A stretch of DNA of 27,434 nucleotides from an uncultured Collinsella sp. Lineage in GTDB: Bacteria > Actinomycetota > Coriobacteriia > Coriobacteriales > Coriobacteriaceae. The notes beneath the pieces are model-generated. The model ran no database searches and was not told the DNA's origin. It was given only the letters and a program-made list of their open reading frames with translations. A program made the translations under genes and the position numbers. Of this stretch, positions 15,027 through 25,906 are shown in pieces (the stretch's first letter is position 1; each line of letters opens with the position of its first letter). The stretch spans positions 1-27,434 of the forward strand of contig UQHQ01000028.1 of the NCBI GenBank assembly GCA_900540945.1, given 5' to 3'.

Positions 15027-16376
15027 CTACTCAGCATCCTCGGCAGAAGCTGCCGCGGCGTTCTCCTGCTCCTGAGCCAGGAGCTGGTTATCGTACACCT
15101 TAAAGAACGGGTACCAGACCACAGCCATGACCACGATCAAAACGATCGTAAACACCCAGATGCGCGGGTCGAGGCACTGGACAAAGCCCTGAACGAAGAT
15201 GGGGAACGTGCCGCTCACCAAGATGTAGAAGTTAGAGACAAGACCCAGTGAGACCGCACCCCAATACAGCAGGGCCGAGATCATGCCGCCTAGCACAAAC
15301 GGAATCATGAGGATCGGGTTGAAGATGATGGGCGCGCCGAAGATCGCGGGCTCGGAGATACGGAAGAAGCTCGGCACGATCGATGCCCTGCCAAATGCCT
15401 TGAGCTGCTGCGACTTTGCCCTAAACGCGCAGAGCGCCACAAAAGAGAACGTATTACCCGTGCCGCCGATGAGGTTGATGGCCAACGACATGAGCACCGG
15501 GTGGAACTCAAGCGGCTGCCCGGCAGCATAGAGCGAGGCGTTGGCGGCAAAGGCGGCAAGCGAGACCGGGGCGGTGATGGGCATTACGATCATGTTGCCG
15601 TGGACGCCAAAGCACCAAAACAGCAGCGTCATGAAGCAGATAAGCAGTGCGCCGGGCACAGAGTCAACTGCGACGGAAAGCGGGGCAGCGAGCAGCTTCT
15701 CGATAACCGAGGGGATGGACAGCGCGGGATCGATCATCTGGATCAGCAGGTTGCCGCCAAAGAAGATGAGGATGTTGGCGAGCATAGGTACGATGGCGCC
15801 AAAGGTTTCGGACAAAAACGGCGGCACGCCATCGGGCATCTTGATGGTGATGCCCTTGGTCTGGCAGAAGCGCGTGACCTCGACGGAGACCAAGGCAACG
15901 ATGATGGCGGTAAACAGGCCCTGCGCACCCAGATAGGTGCAGGGGACCGCCTGGAGCACGGACTCGTCAGCAAGCTGGTAGTAGGACGACGGCGCCGCGG
16001 CGATCAGGAACATCACCAGCGAGGTCATGCCGGCGTTAAGCTTGGGCATCTTGTAGGTGCCCGCCAGGTTATATGCGATTGCGAACGTCACGATCACCGA
16101 CAGTATGCCCATCGTCATATTGAAGGGGATGAGCAGCGTGAGCTTATTGGCCGTCGCAAAATCGAGCCAAGGGCCAAAGACGGACCAGAACCCGCCCTGC
16201 GCCACCAGGTCGGCCGTGACCGGCGGGTTGGCGAGGATCATAAAGACGGCAGATACCAAGATGAAGCTGATCGCGCTCATAAAGCCCTTTTGCATGGAGG
16301 CAAAGTGGCGCTCGGTGCCGCAGAAATTGGCGATAGGGGTCAGTTTTTCCTGAAGCAGGGTCATGAACTTCTCCAT
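15027..16376 (-). CDS. PTS lactose/cellobiose-type IIC permease
   Basis: A 449-residue membrane component of the lactose/diacetylchitobiose (EIIC) family. The start EKFMTLLQEKLTPIANFCG and the conserved RHFASMQKGFMSAISFIL are typical of the family's N-terminus. FGVHGNMIV and GGTGNTFSF, with PAIFGAPIIFNP further on, mark the sugar-binding core. About ten hydrophobic segments are visible. The ATG at 16376 is preceded by AGGAGG, which overlaps the TAG of IIB, so the genes are translationally linked. It imports a beta-disaccharide or aryl-glucoside while IIB donates phosphate. The exact sugar is inferred from the GH1 partner. Confidence 0.93.
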   Translation of the reverse strand: MEKFMTLLQEKLTPIANFCGTERHFASMQKGFMSAISFILVSAVFMILANPPVTADLVAQGGFWSVFGPWLDFATANKLTLLIPFNMTMGILSVIVTFAIAYNLAGTYKMPKLNAGMTSLVMFLIAAAPSSYYQLADESVLQAVPCTYLGAQGLFTAIIVALVSVEVTRFCQTKGITIKMPDGVPPFLSETFGAIVPMLANILIFFGGNLLIQMIDPALSIPSVIEKLLAAPLSVAVDSVPGALLICFMTLLFWCFGVHGNMIVMPITAPVSLAAFAANASLYAAGQPLEFHPVLMSLAINLIGGTGNTFSFVALCAFRAKSQQLKAFGRASIVPSFFRISEPAIFGAPIIFNPILMIPFVLGGMISALLYWGAVSLGLVSNFYILVSGTFPIFVQGFVQCLDPRIWVFTIVLIVVMAVVWYPFFKVYDNQLLAQEQENAAAASAEDAE

Positions 16377-16385
16377 GGTCGCCTC

Positions 16386-16679
16386 CTAACCCAACAGCGA
16401 CTGGGCGAGTGCCAGCACGTTGGCGGCGTTGCCCATGCCGTAGTCCTGTGCGGGGATGACCGCGGTCGGCTTACCGCTCCCCTGCTTGACGGTGTTGAGC
16501 TGGTAGGACACCTGCGGCCCCAAGAGCAGCACGTCATAATTGGCGCACGTCTCCTGATACTCGCCGATACCCACCGCATCGATATCGAGCTCGATGCCGT
16601 TTTGCTCCGCATATTTCTCGAGTTTCTTCATCAGAATGCTTGTAGACAGACCAGCTGCGCAAACAAGAAGGATCTTCAT
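16386..16679 (-). CDS. PTS lactose/cellobiose-type IIB
   Basis: A 97-residue phosphocarrier domain. C7 in LLVCAAGLSTS is the phosphorylated cysteine in the P-loop. GPQVSYQLN is the usual second conserved block. I chose the ATG at 16679 (MKILLVC) because AAGGG lies 8 nt upstream and family members begin at this point; an ATG six codons earlier adds a non-conserved MRRESL. It passes phosphate from IIA H78 to the sugar bound by IIC, and sits between those two genes. Confidence 0.93.
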   Translation of the reverse strand: MKILLVCAAGLSTSILMKKLEKYAEQNGIELDIDAVGIGEYQETCANYDVLLLGPQVSYQLNTVKQGSGKPTAVIPAQDYGMGNAANVLALAQSLLG

Positions 16680-16725
16680 AAGGGATTCCCTTCGCATTGA
16701 TTGGTTGGATAGTCACCGCACGCCG

Positions 16726-17052
16726 CTAGGCGTTCTTGGTTGCAGTGCACTCATACAGGCAGATCAGCTCCTGCACGAGCTCCTGAGCAAGCATGGAGCA
16801 CATGAGGTGGTCCTGAGCATGGACCAGCAACACATCCACCGACAGATGCTCGCCCGCTGCCTCAGTCGAAAGCAGCTGCGTTTGGATGTGGTGAGCCTTG
16901 ATTCCCGCATCCTTTGACTGCTTCATGAGTTTGGCGGCGGCGTCAAAATCCCCCGCTTTTGCCTTTTCAAGGGCTTCGAAGGCAAGGCTGCGTGCCTCTC
17001 CCGCTGCAGCGACCAGCTGAAACGAAACCATCTCGGTTCCCTGATCGTCCAT
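16726..17052 (-). CDS. PTS lactose/cellobiose-type IIA
   Basis: A 108-residue helical-bundle phosphocarrier. VHAQDHLM holds the active histidine H78 and the supporting D81-H82 found in lactose-type IIA trimers. HHIQTQLL at 54-61 is also conserved in the family. GAGAGGAG precedes the ATG at 17052. It accepts phosphate from HPr and passes it to IIB, encoded 46 bp downstream. A gap of 119 bp separates it from the regulator gene and could carry an internal promoter. Confidence 0.93.
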   Translation of the reverse strand: MDDQGTEMVSFQLVAAAGEARSLAFEALEKAKAGDFDAAAKLMKQSKDAGIKAHHIQTQLLSTEAAGEHLSVDVLLVHAQDHLMCSMLAQELVQELICLYECTATKNA

Positions 17053-17086
17053 AACGGTCTCCTCTCCCGTGATGTTTGGTTTGTAC

Positions 17087-17099
17087 TTGAATATTCGAA
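17087..17099 (-). promoter_or_regulatory. Candidate operator before the PTS genes
   Basis: TTCGAATATTCAA on the minus strand contains the perfect palindrome GAATATTC. It lies 35-47 bp upstream of the IIA start, in the gap after the PRD regulator. It is the clearest symmetric AT-rich element there and could be a site for that regulator. I could not confirm a promoter around it. Confidence 0.28.
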
Positions 17100-17171
17100 A
17101 CGCCTATCTCCCGCCCGCAATCCTCGAGGTTTATTGCAGGTAGACAGACAGGGTTATCGACAAAAGAAGTC

Positions 17172-19067
17172 TTAAGCCGTATGCGCTTGCACAAGCGCCA
17201 TCAGCTCATGCCAGGACCGGCGCTCGCGTAGGCGCTCGACCCCCTGGCGGTCCATAAAGATCTCGGCGAGCAGTGAGCTCAAGATCCGCGCCTCATCGCC
17301 GCCCGACCGGGCAAACGACACCATAAAGACGATATCGACCTCATGGCCGTATTCGTCCCAAAGAATGGGATGTTCGAGCAGGCCCACGGTAACAAAGGCC
17401 TCGGCGCTCAAGGGATGCATCCCATGGGGCATGGCTACCCCATTGCCAAACGAGGTGGCACTCGCGCTCTCGCGCTCGGCGACCTCTTGGGCAAACTGGG
17501 CATCGACACGGCCGCTCTCGACGGCGCGCTCGGAGAGATATCGGAGAACGGCCTGCTTCGACGACGCCTCAACGCGGTTGAAGAACAGGGCACGGCTAAA
17601 GAAAGAGCTTACGGAGTCCGATTGCGCAGTGTCGTCGCTCAGCACCTTGCGGATAGCGTTGACATCGCTCGTCTCCAAGAAGAAATCGGCCTCGCGGACG
17701 GGCACGGGCAACTTGACGTTGAGCGGCACCGTTGTGAACACGTAGTCGATGTGCGAAAAATCGAACGTTCCCACGCGGGCGACATCGCATGTCTCAATCG
17801 AATCGATATACATGCCAAACTGCTTGCGGTACTGGTGCTCGAGCATACGGGCGCTTCCCGCTCCCGAGGCGCACACGATCAGGATGCGCTTGCGACGCGG
17901 CTGGTCGGCTTGCTGCTCGAGGGCCAGGGCAAATGCCATGGCGATGTAGCCGAGCTCTTCATCAGAGGGCTGGCTGCCAAAATGACGCTCGAGTACCTGC
18001 GAGGTGCCAGCTGCCATCGAATAGGCCAACGGAAACCTCGTCTTGATATCGGGCAGCATGGGGTTATCCATATGCATGTGATATTCAAGGCGATAGCCCA
18101 GAGGGCCGATATGCCGAGCAAGGTTCATGCGAAGTTCAAGATCGCCGCTAAAGTCAAACCTAAACTCATCGTTGACCGCACGTACCATCTCGGAAGCAAT
18201 CTCCCACATCTCGTCCGAGATAACGGCAGAGCCCTTCTCGGGCACGCCCGTGCCCCTGCCGAGCAAATGGATTGCGATAAAGGCAACCTCTTCTCGGGGC
18301 ATGCTCACGCCCAGGGCATCCTTGATGTTTGCGGCAATCTGGAAAGCCGCGGCGTATTCGCGCGTTCCCTCCAGTTTTTGAACGTCCGATTCTGCAGCTG
18401 GGACATAGCAGCCCTGCTCGATGCGGCCAAGAGCAATGTAAAGATGCATGATGAGATTGCGGGATGCCAGCGAGCTCACCGTGACGGGCGAGGCCGTCAG
18501 GGCATCGTCCACACATGCGGCGATGGCCCGCAGGCGCTCGGCGAGCTTTGCATCGTCGGTGTCGGGCAACACGGGCCTCACCAGCGAGGCCAGGCACAGG
18601 CGCCGTTGTGACTCCCCGCCCGCAACGCGGATTCCGTAGCGTGGGCGCTTTTCGAGCGTTAAGTCAAATTGGGCGAGTTTCTGCTCTACCAGACGCATGT
18701 CATTGGACAGAGTCCGCGCCGAAACGTAGAGTAAATCCGCATACTCCTCAATCGTCACCCACTGGGACCGCATGAGGAGGTCGTTAAGAAGGAAGGACAC
18801 ACGGCCATCGCGCGTATCAGGAATGCCCGGATGGGCCAGAGCCGCACCGTCTAGCAAGCGAGCAAGCTCATCTGCACGTGCAACATCGATACGATACTGC
18901 CCCTTGCTGCCAACGATGCGTGCAACCCCTGCAAGGCTGTCGTTTGCGCGATGGATATAGTTTCTCACGGCGCGCTCGCTTACCTCGAGACGCTTGGCAA
19001 GTACCGCGACAGCGACAGGCTGAGCGTCCTCGATCATATTTACAAGCTGCTTGACGCGAGCATCCAT
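17172..19067 (-). CDS. LicR/ManR-type PRD transcriptional activator
   Basis: A 631-residue multidomain PTS regulator. Two helix-turn-helix segments come first (about 1-60 and 88-130). PRD1 (about 175-280) has H208 and H267. PRD2 (about 285-390) has H319, but the second expected histidine in IAMAFALALE is replaced by alanine (about residue 378). A IIB-like domain (about 393-475) carries C399 in IVCASGAGS. A fructose-type IIA-like domain (about 485-625) carries H548 in AMPHG. Such proteins activate PTS operons and are tuned by phosphorylation from HPr and the cognate IIB. AAAGGAGG precedes the ATG. Its position directly upstream of IIA-IIB-IIC-GH1 indicates that it controls them. Confidence 0.92.
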   Translation of the reverse strand: MDARVKQLVNMIEDAQPVAVAVLAKRLEVSERAVRNYIHRANDSLAGVARIVGSKGQYRIDVARADELARLLDGAALAHPGIPDTRDGRVSFLLNDLLMRSQWVTIEEYADLLYVSARTLSNDMRLVEQKLAQFDLTLEKRPRYGIRVAGGESQRRLCLASLVRPVLPDTDDAKLAERLRAIAACVDDALTASPVTVSSLASRNLIMHLYIALGRIEQGCYVPAAESDVQKLEGTREYAAAFQIAANIKDALGVSMPREEVAFIAIHLLGRGTGVPEKGSAVISDEMWEIASEMVRAVNDEFRFDFSGDLELRMNLARHIGPLGYRLEYHMHMDNPMLPDIKTRFPLAYSMAAGTSQVLERHFGSQPSDEELGYIAMAFALALEQQADQPRRKRILIVCASGAGSARMLEHQYRKQFGMYIDSIETCDVARVGTFDFSHIDYVFTTVPLNVKLPVPVREADFFLETSDVNAIRKVLSDDTAQSDSVSSFFSRALFFNRVEASSKQAVLRYLSERAVESGRVDAQFAQEVAERESASATSFGNGVAMPHGMHPLSAEAFVTVGLLEHPILWDEYGHEVDIVFMVSFARSGGDEARILSSLLAEIFMDRQGVERLRERRSWHELMALVQAHTA

Positions 19068-19340
19068 GTCCTCCTCCTTTCCCTGCGTCTAGTCTAACGC
19101 GGTAAAGAATGACACTCCACGTCGCGCTCGTTCCGCCAACTCGGAACAGGTTGCGGGGAGTCCAGCTGAGCTATGGAGAGCCTGGGGAGAGGGCCCGAAA
19201 GCAATGCGTCGGTGTGAGATGCGCTTTCCGCAGTCATTGGGGACAGATTTAAATTAGTAGTCATTGAGGACGTTCTTGTTTGACTAGTCGTTTAAGAACG
19301 TCCCCAATGACTACTCACCCATCGGGGACTAGGTAAATAG
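19068..19340. repeat. Intergenic repeat locus: GCTTTCCG motif, GGGGACAG motif and a 22-bp inverted repeat
   Basis: There is no supported gene. GAGATGCGCTTTCCGCA (19216-19232) matches the units of the array near 13.3 kb. It is followed at once by CATTGGGGACAGATTTAAAT (about 19235-19254), nearly identical to the element at 13130-13149. Inverted arms of 22 bp then follow at 19256-19277 and 19294-19315, with one mismatch and a 16-nt loop, built on the core GACGTTCTT/AAGAACGTC. 19068-19200 holds nothing that I recognise beyond the space expected for the regulator's promoter. Confidence 0.6.
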
Positions 19341-19341
19341 C

Positions 19342-19374
19342 AAAAGCCCCGCAGTCGGAGCGGACTGCGGGGCT
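19342..19374 (-). terminator. Terminator after carbamate kinase
   Basis: On the minus strand GCCCCGCAGTC pairs with GACTGCGGGGC around a short loop and is followed by TTTTG. It lies 66 bp after the carbamate kinase stop. No other minus-strand gene intervenes, so carbamate kinase is transcribed alone or as the last gene of its unit. Confidence 0.85.
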
Positions 19375-19439
19375 CATGAAGAGAGGCTAGTTTGTGGGCG
19401 TCTTGCCTGGCGCCCACGAGAGAGGCAACAGAGTAGAGA

Positions 19440-20402
19440 CTACTCGTGGATGCGGGTACCGGAAAGGCCGGCCATGGTCTCGGCGGCCTTGTCCAGGGCG
19501 CCGATGATGCAGGTGCGGCCCTTGCGGGAACGGGCGAACTTGATGGCAGCGCGGACCTTGGGCTCCATGGAACCCTTGCCGAACTGACCCTCGTCGGCCA
19601 GGCGCTCGGCCTCGTCGGCGGTGATGTCCTCGAGCTCCTCCTGGTTGGGCTTGCCAAAGTTGATTGCAACATGCTCAACGGCGGTCAGCAGGAACAGAAC
19701 GTCGGCGTCGCAGTCCTCGGCCAGCAGCTCGCCGCCCAGGTCCTTGTCGATGACGGCGGGGACGCCCTTGTAGCAGCCCTTGTTCTCATAGTCGCGGACG
19801 ACGGGAATGCCGCCGCCACCGCAGGCGATGACGATGAACTCGTTGTCGAGCAGGTTGAGGATGGAGTCGGCCTCGACGATCTTCTTGGGATCGGGGGAAG
19901 CGACGACGCGACGCCAGCCGCGACCGGAATCCTCGACGAAGACCTTGGAGGGATCCTCGGCCATGAACTCCTTGGCCTGCTCCTCGGTGTAGAAGGGGCC
20001 GATCGGCTTGGTCGGGTTCTTGAACGCGGGGTCGTCCGGGTCGCACTCGATCTGGGTGACGACGGTTGCGGCGTGCCAACGCTTATAGCGCTTGTGCATC
20101 TCGCGGCCGATGCCCTGCTGCAGGTGATAGCCGATGTAGCCCTGGGACATAGCGCCGCACTCGGGCAGCGGCATCTCGGGGGTGCCGATGGCGTCGTGGG
20201 CAGCGGCGAAGGCGTTCTGGATCATGCCGACCTGCGGGCCGTTGCCGTGGGTGATGATGATCTCGTTGCCCTGCTCGATCAGGCCGAGAAGAGCGTGAGC
20301 GGTGTTGCTCACGGCCTCGATCTGCTCAACGGGGTTGTTGCCGAGGGCGTTGCCGCCAAGGGCGACGACGATACGATCGGGCTTGCCAAGAGGCTTAGAC
20401 AT
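19440..20402 (-). CDS. arcC: Carbamate kinase
   Basis: A 320-residue amino-acid-kinase-fold enzyme that converts carbamoyl phosphate plus ADP to ATP and carbamate. Visible motifs are ALGGNAL (14-20), THGNGPQVG (51-59), CGGGGIPV (194-201), VIDKDL (218-223), AVEHVAINFGKP (241-252) and FGKGSMEPKV (274-283), all standard for the family. I chose the ATG at 20402, preceded by AAAGGA about 10 nt upstream; an earlier start 12 codons up is not supported. No arginine deiminase, ornithine carbamoyltransferase, agmatine deiminase or ureido-hydrolase gene is in the window, so the source of carbamoyl phosphate is unknown. A strong palindrome lies 36-73 bp upstream. Confidence 0.94.
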   Translation of the reverse strand: MSKPLGKPDRIVVALGGNALGNNPVEQIEAVSNTAHALLGLIEQGNEIIITHGNGPQVGMIQNAFAAAHDAIGTPEMPLPECGAMSQGYIGYHLQQGIGREMHKRYKRWHAATVVTQIECDPDDPAFKNPTKPIGPFYTEEQAKEFMAEDPSKVFVEDSGRGWRRVVASPDPKKIVEADSILNLLDNEFIVIACGGGGIPVVRDYENKGCYKGVPAVIDKDLGGELLAEDCDADVLFLLTAVEHVAINFGKPNQEELEDITADEAERLADEGQFGKGSMEPKVRAAIKFARSRKGRTCIIGALDKAAETMAGLSGTRIHE

Positions 20403-20760
20403 TGCTGGAATCCTTTCTGTAAAAGGCCTACAACCCATTAATAAACCGCGCCCGTGCGATACGCGAGTTTATTAAGGTTTATATTCTCTTTATCGCTCAT
20501 TTTATTCATTTTGAAAATAGTTGAACGGTGAACGGTCGCTTTTACCCGCTCAGCGTACAGAACCCCAGCTCAAGCATATCTACGTCGTTTACGTGCAACT
20601 TTATTTTAATAGAGCAGGGATTAGACCAGATTATGCAAACTATATCTTTGCTAAACATAAAACAGACAGCGCAAAGTCTTACTCGCACTATACGAGATTC
20701 TATGCACTTATTGGACGAGTATGCAGCCCTGCAATAACATGGCGTTTTTCATCCAACTTA
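20403..20760. other. AT-rich part of the divergent arcC / DUF3830 gap
   Basis: By hand count 20461-20760 is about 39% G+C, and 20461-20520 only about 27%, well below the flanking genes. It carries the arcC promoter region. A tandem TGAACGG pair lies at 20522-20535. Short open frames on the plus strand lack ribosome sites and recognisable sequence. The base composition could reflect a promoter region or a remnant of transferred DNA. Confidence 0.4.
20438..20475 (-). promoter_or_regulatory. Operator-like palindrome upstream of arcC
   Basis: TTAATAAAC (20438-20446) and GTTTATTAA (20467-20475) form perfect 9-bp arms, with an inner CGCG pair between them. The element ends 36 bp upstream of the arcC ATG. 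A TATAAA on the minus strand (within 20477-20487) would put the transcription start at the edge of the palindrome, suiting repression. No convincing -35 was found. Confidence 0.45.
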
Positions 20761-21004
20761 AGGAATAGACGAGTGCCTTTGCCGCGCGTCGGCCGGCAGC
20801 CGGCGAGCCGTCTCGTCGATTGCCGCTTCCAGAAAATCAAAAACTGATATTGCGCGCGCAATTGCTGCATGGTACTTTAGCGAAGAACAGCGCGGGCTGG
20901 GGCGACAGAGACCTGTCGTGAAGTTTGGGTTCGGCGACCCCGCTGCTGTCTTCTCCTTATCCGCCAGCGAGCCCCTTGAGCGACGGATTGAGGAGGTCCT
21001 TACT
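20761..21004 (+). promoter_or_regulatory. Leader region of the DUF3830 gene with candidate promoter
   Basis: A 14-bp perfect palindrome ATTGCGCGCGCAAT (20849-20862) overlaps a candidate promoter: TTGCGC at 20850-20855, 17 bp spacing, TACTTT at 20873-20878. Upstream are GCCGGCAGCCGGC (20792-20804) and an outer GACGAG/CTCGTC pair (20768-20817), a possible hairpin. A small CGACAG/CTGTCG hairpin lies at 20903-20918. The untranslated leader would be about 120 nt, ending in the strong GAGGAGG ribosome site. Confidence 0.3.
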
Positions 21005-21421
21005 ATGACAAAAATGCTCAAGATCACGCTGAATGGCGAGACGTTTCTCGCCGACATGCTCTGGGACAAGGCTCCCGAGGCATGCAAGCTGTTCGAATCG
21101 TCCTGTCCGGTCGAGTCACGTATCTTTTCGGCCAAGATCTGCGATGCCGAGGTAACCTATCCCGTATCGGGCCCCATCGCCAATTACGAGCACATCGAGA
21201 ACCCCGTCTTTCACGAGCCAGCGGGCGCCGTGAGCTGGTATGGCGGATGGTCATCAATCTGCATCTTCTTTGACGTCTGTGAGCCTTTTGGCACCTGCAA
21301 CATGTTCGCCCGCATCTGCGAGACAGACCGCGAGCGCTTTGCCGCCGCCTGCCGCAATGTCTGGGACAACCAGGGCATGTACATCAAAAACGAAATCGTC
21401 GAGATCGAAGCGGAGGCCTAA
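21005..21421 (+). CDS. DUF3830-like cyclophilin-fold protein
   Basis: A 138-residue protein. LKITLNGETFLADMLWDKAPEACKLFE at the N-terminus (about 5-31), and GAVSWYGGWSSICIFFD (about 74-90), fit the cyclophilin-like DUF3830 family, in which a short beta-barrel starts with a strand, a hydrophobic AxLxxxxAPxxC segment and later an IFF/IFY strand. No catalytic role is established for that family. Six cysteines in 138 residues are notable for a cytoplasmic protein. The ATG at 21005 has GAGGAGG about 9 nt upstream; longer in-frame starts lack a site. It is followed 2 nt later by an unknown gene, so the two are co-translated. The family call rests on remembered pattern only. Confidence 0.6.
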   Translation: MTKMLKITLNGETFLADMLWDKAPEACKLFESSCPVESRIFSAKICDAEVTYPVSGPIANYEHIENPVFHEPAGAVSWYGGWSSICIFFDVCEPFGTCNMFARICETDRERFAAACRNVWDNQGMYIKNEIVEIEAEA

Positions 21422-21423
21422 AG

Positions 21424-21948
21424 ATGATGGATATCAACACCCTGCTCGCACTCGACCTTGCCGAGTACGCCACTGCACTTGAAGCCCTCGCCGACCAAAT
21501 GATGCTCGAGGAGCCCCGCGACATCGACCTGATGCGCCGCCGCAAGCTCGACACCGGCCGCGAATTCGCCGTCTGGAACTTCACCGTCGGCTACTGCATG
21601 AACGCCACCGACGCCCTCTCCCTCCTGCGAGCCCAGGCCAACGAAAACGCCAACGACGGCACCGCCGACCTCGCAACGATCAACAACAGTGCCGCGCGCC
21701 TGTGCGACTGGTTCTCGGGCGCCTTCGACGTCACCGGCAAAATGGATGACACCACGGCAATCCTCGCCCACAGCCGCGACCTCTACGCCCAGGTTGAGAC
21801 TCACAAACAGTTCGCGGCCCTCACCCGCGCCACCGAGCGCTATCTGGTCCAGCTCCAATTTTGGGTCGACCGACAGATTCCCTGGCCGGCTATTAGCGAC
21901 CTCGTCCACGGCTACCGCCTACGCACAGAGAGCGACGAGACAAGGTAA
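21424..21948 (+). CDS. Unknown helical protein coupled to the DUF3830-like gene
   Basis: I do not recognise this 174-residue protein. It looks all-helical and acidic, with no signal peptide or membrane segment. Notable stretches are RRRKLDTGREFAVWNF (about 38-53), ARLCDWFSGAF and a Trp-rich LQFWVDRQIPWPAI near the C-terminus. GGAGG from the end of the preceding gene lies about 8 nt before the ATG at 21424; another ATG follows directly and could be used instead. The tight spacing suggests it acts with the DUF3830-like protein. Confidence 0.75.
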   Translation: MMDINTLLALDLAEYATALEALADQMMLEEPRDIDLMRRRKLDTGREFAVWNFTVGYCMNATDALSLLRAQANENANDGTADLATINNSAARLCDWFSGAFDVTGKMDDTTAILAHSRDLYAQVETHKQFAALTRATERYLVQLQFWVDRQIPWPAISDLVHGYRLRTESDETR

Positions 21949-22231
21949 AAAACAACCAGGCAGCACCAACAATGTCCCACCACGGGACCCAAAGTAAGAA
22001 TCAGAGGGCTGGAGACGCACGCAACAGCGTCCCCAGCCCTCTCCATAGTGCTGCGCGTTTCGCGGCAAAGCCGCGAAAAAGCAAAGGGATAAGAAGCCGC
22101 AACAACCACGCCCCCATCCATCCCCAAAGTGGCGCGAGGTTTCGCGGCAAAGCCGCGAAACAGCGAAGGGGACGGAATACCCGACCAGCCACGTCCTTCA
22201 TCCGCCCACACAATCCGAGGACGTAGTCGTA
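21949..22231. repeat. Hairpin-dense intergenic region with twin palindromes
   Basis: No gene is supported. A 16-bp hairpin with one mismatch (arms 22003-22018 and 22027-22042, AGAGGGCTGGAGACGC) follows the unknown gene but lacks a T run. The 21-nt palindrome built on TTTCGCGGC / GCCGCGAAA then occurs twice, identically, at 22058-22078 and 22140-22160, 82 bp apart. Each copy is followed by a similar AGCRAAGGG sequence. This is the pattern of a REP-like repeat family placed between converging genes. Confidence 0.65.
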
Positions 22232-22356
22232 GCAGGATCTGAGGGCTAACCTTCGCGGACACTCCGCAGGACGAAAGAACCCCCGCCGCACGTAGTGCGC
22301 AGCGGGGGTTCTTTCATGTCCGAGGACGTCCGCGAAGGTCAGCCCTCAGATCCTGC
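22232..22356. repeat. Large two-tier palindrome at the 3' end of nifJ
   Basis: Outer arms of 29 bp lie at 22232-22260 and 22328-22356, with a single mismatch and the core CTGAGGGCT/AGCCCTCAG. Between them is a separate terminator stem at 22273-22315. The right outer arm begins about 10 bp after the nifJ stop codon. Confidence 0.8.
22273..22315 (-). terminator. nifJ terminator, probably bidirectional
   Basis: GAAAGAACCCCCGC pairs with GCGGGGGTTCTTTC around a smaller inner stem. Both strands present a stem ending in a T-rich arm, so it can stop nifJ from the right and the DUF3830 pair from the left. Confidence 0.75.
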
Positions 22357-22366
22357 GGTGGGAGAC

Positions 22367-25906
<3,540 letters not shown>

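Noticed and set aside
20528..20737. A 69-residue plus-strand frame in the AT-rich gap
   Set aside because: It starts at GTG with no ribosome site and shows no recognisable sequence. It could still be a remnant, but it is not supportable as a gene.
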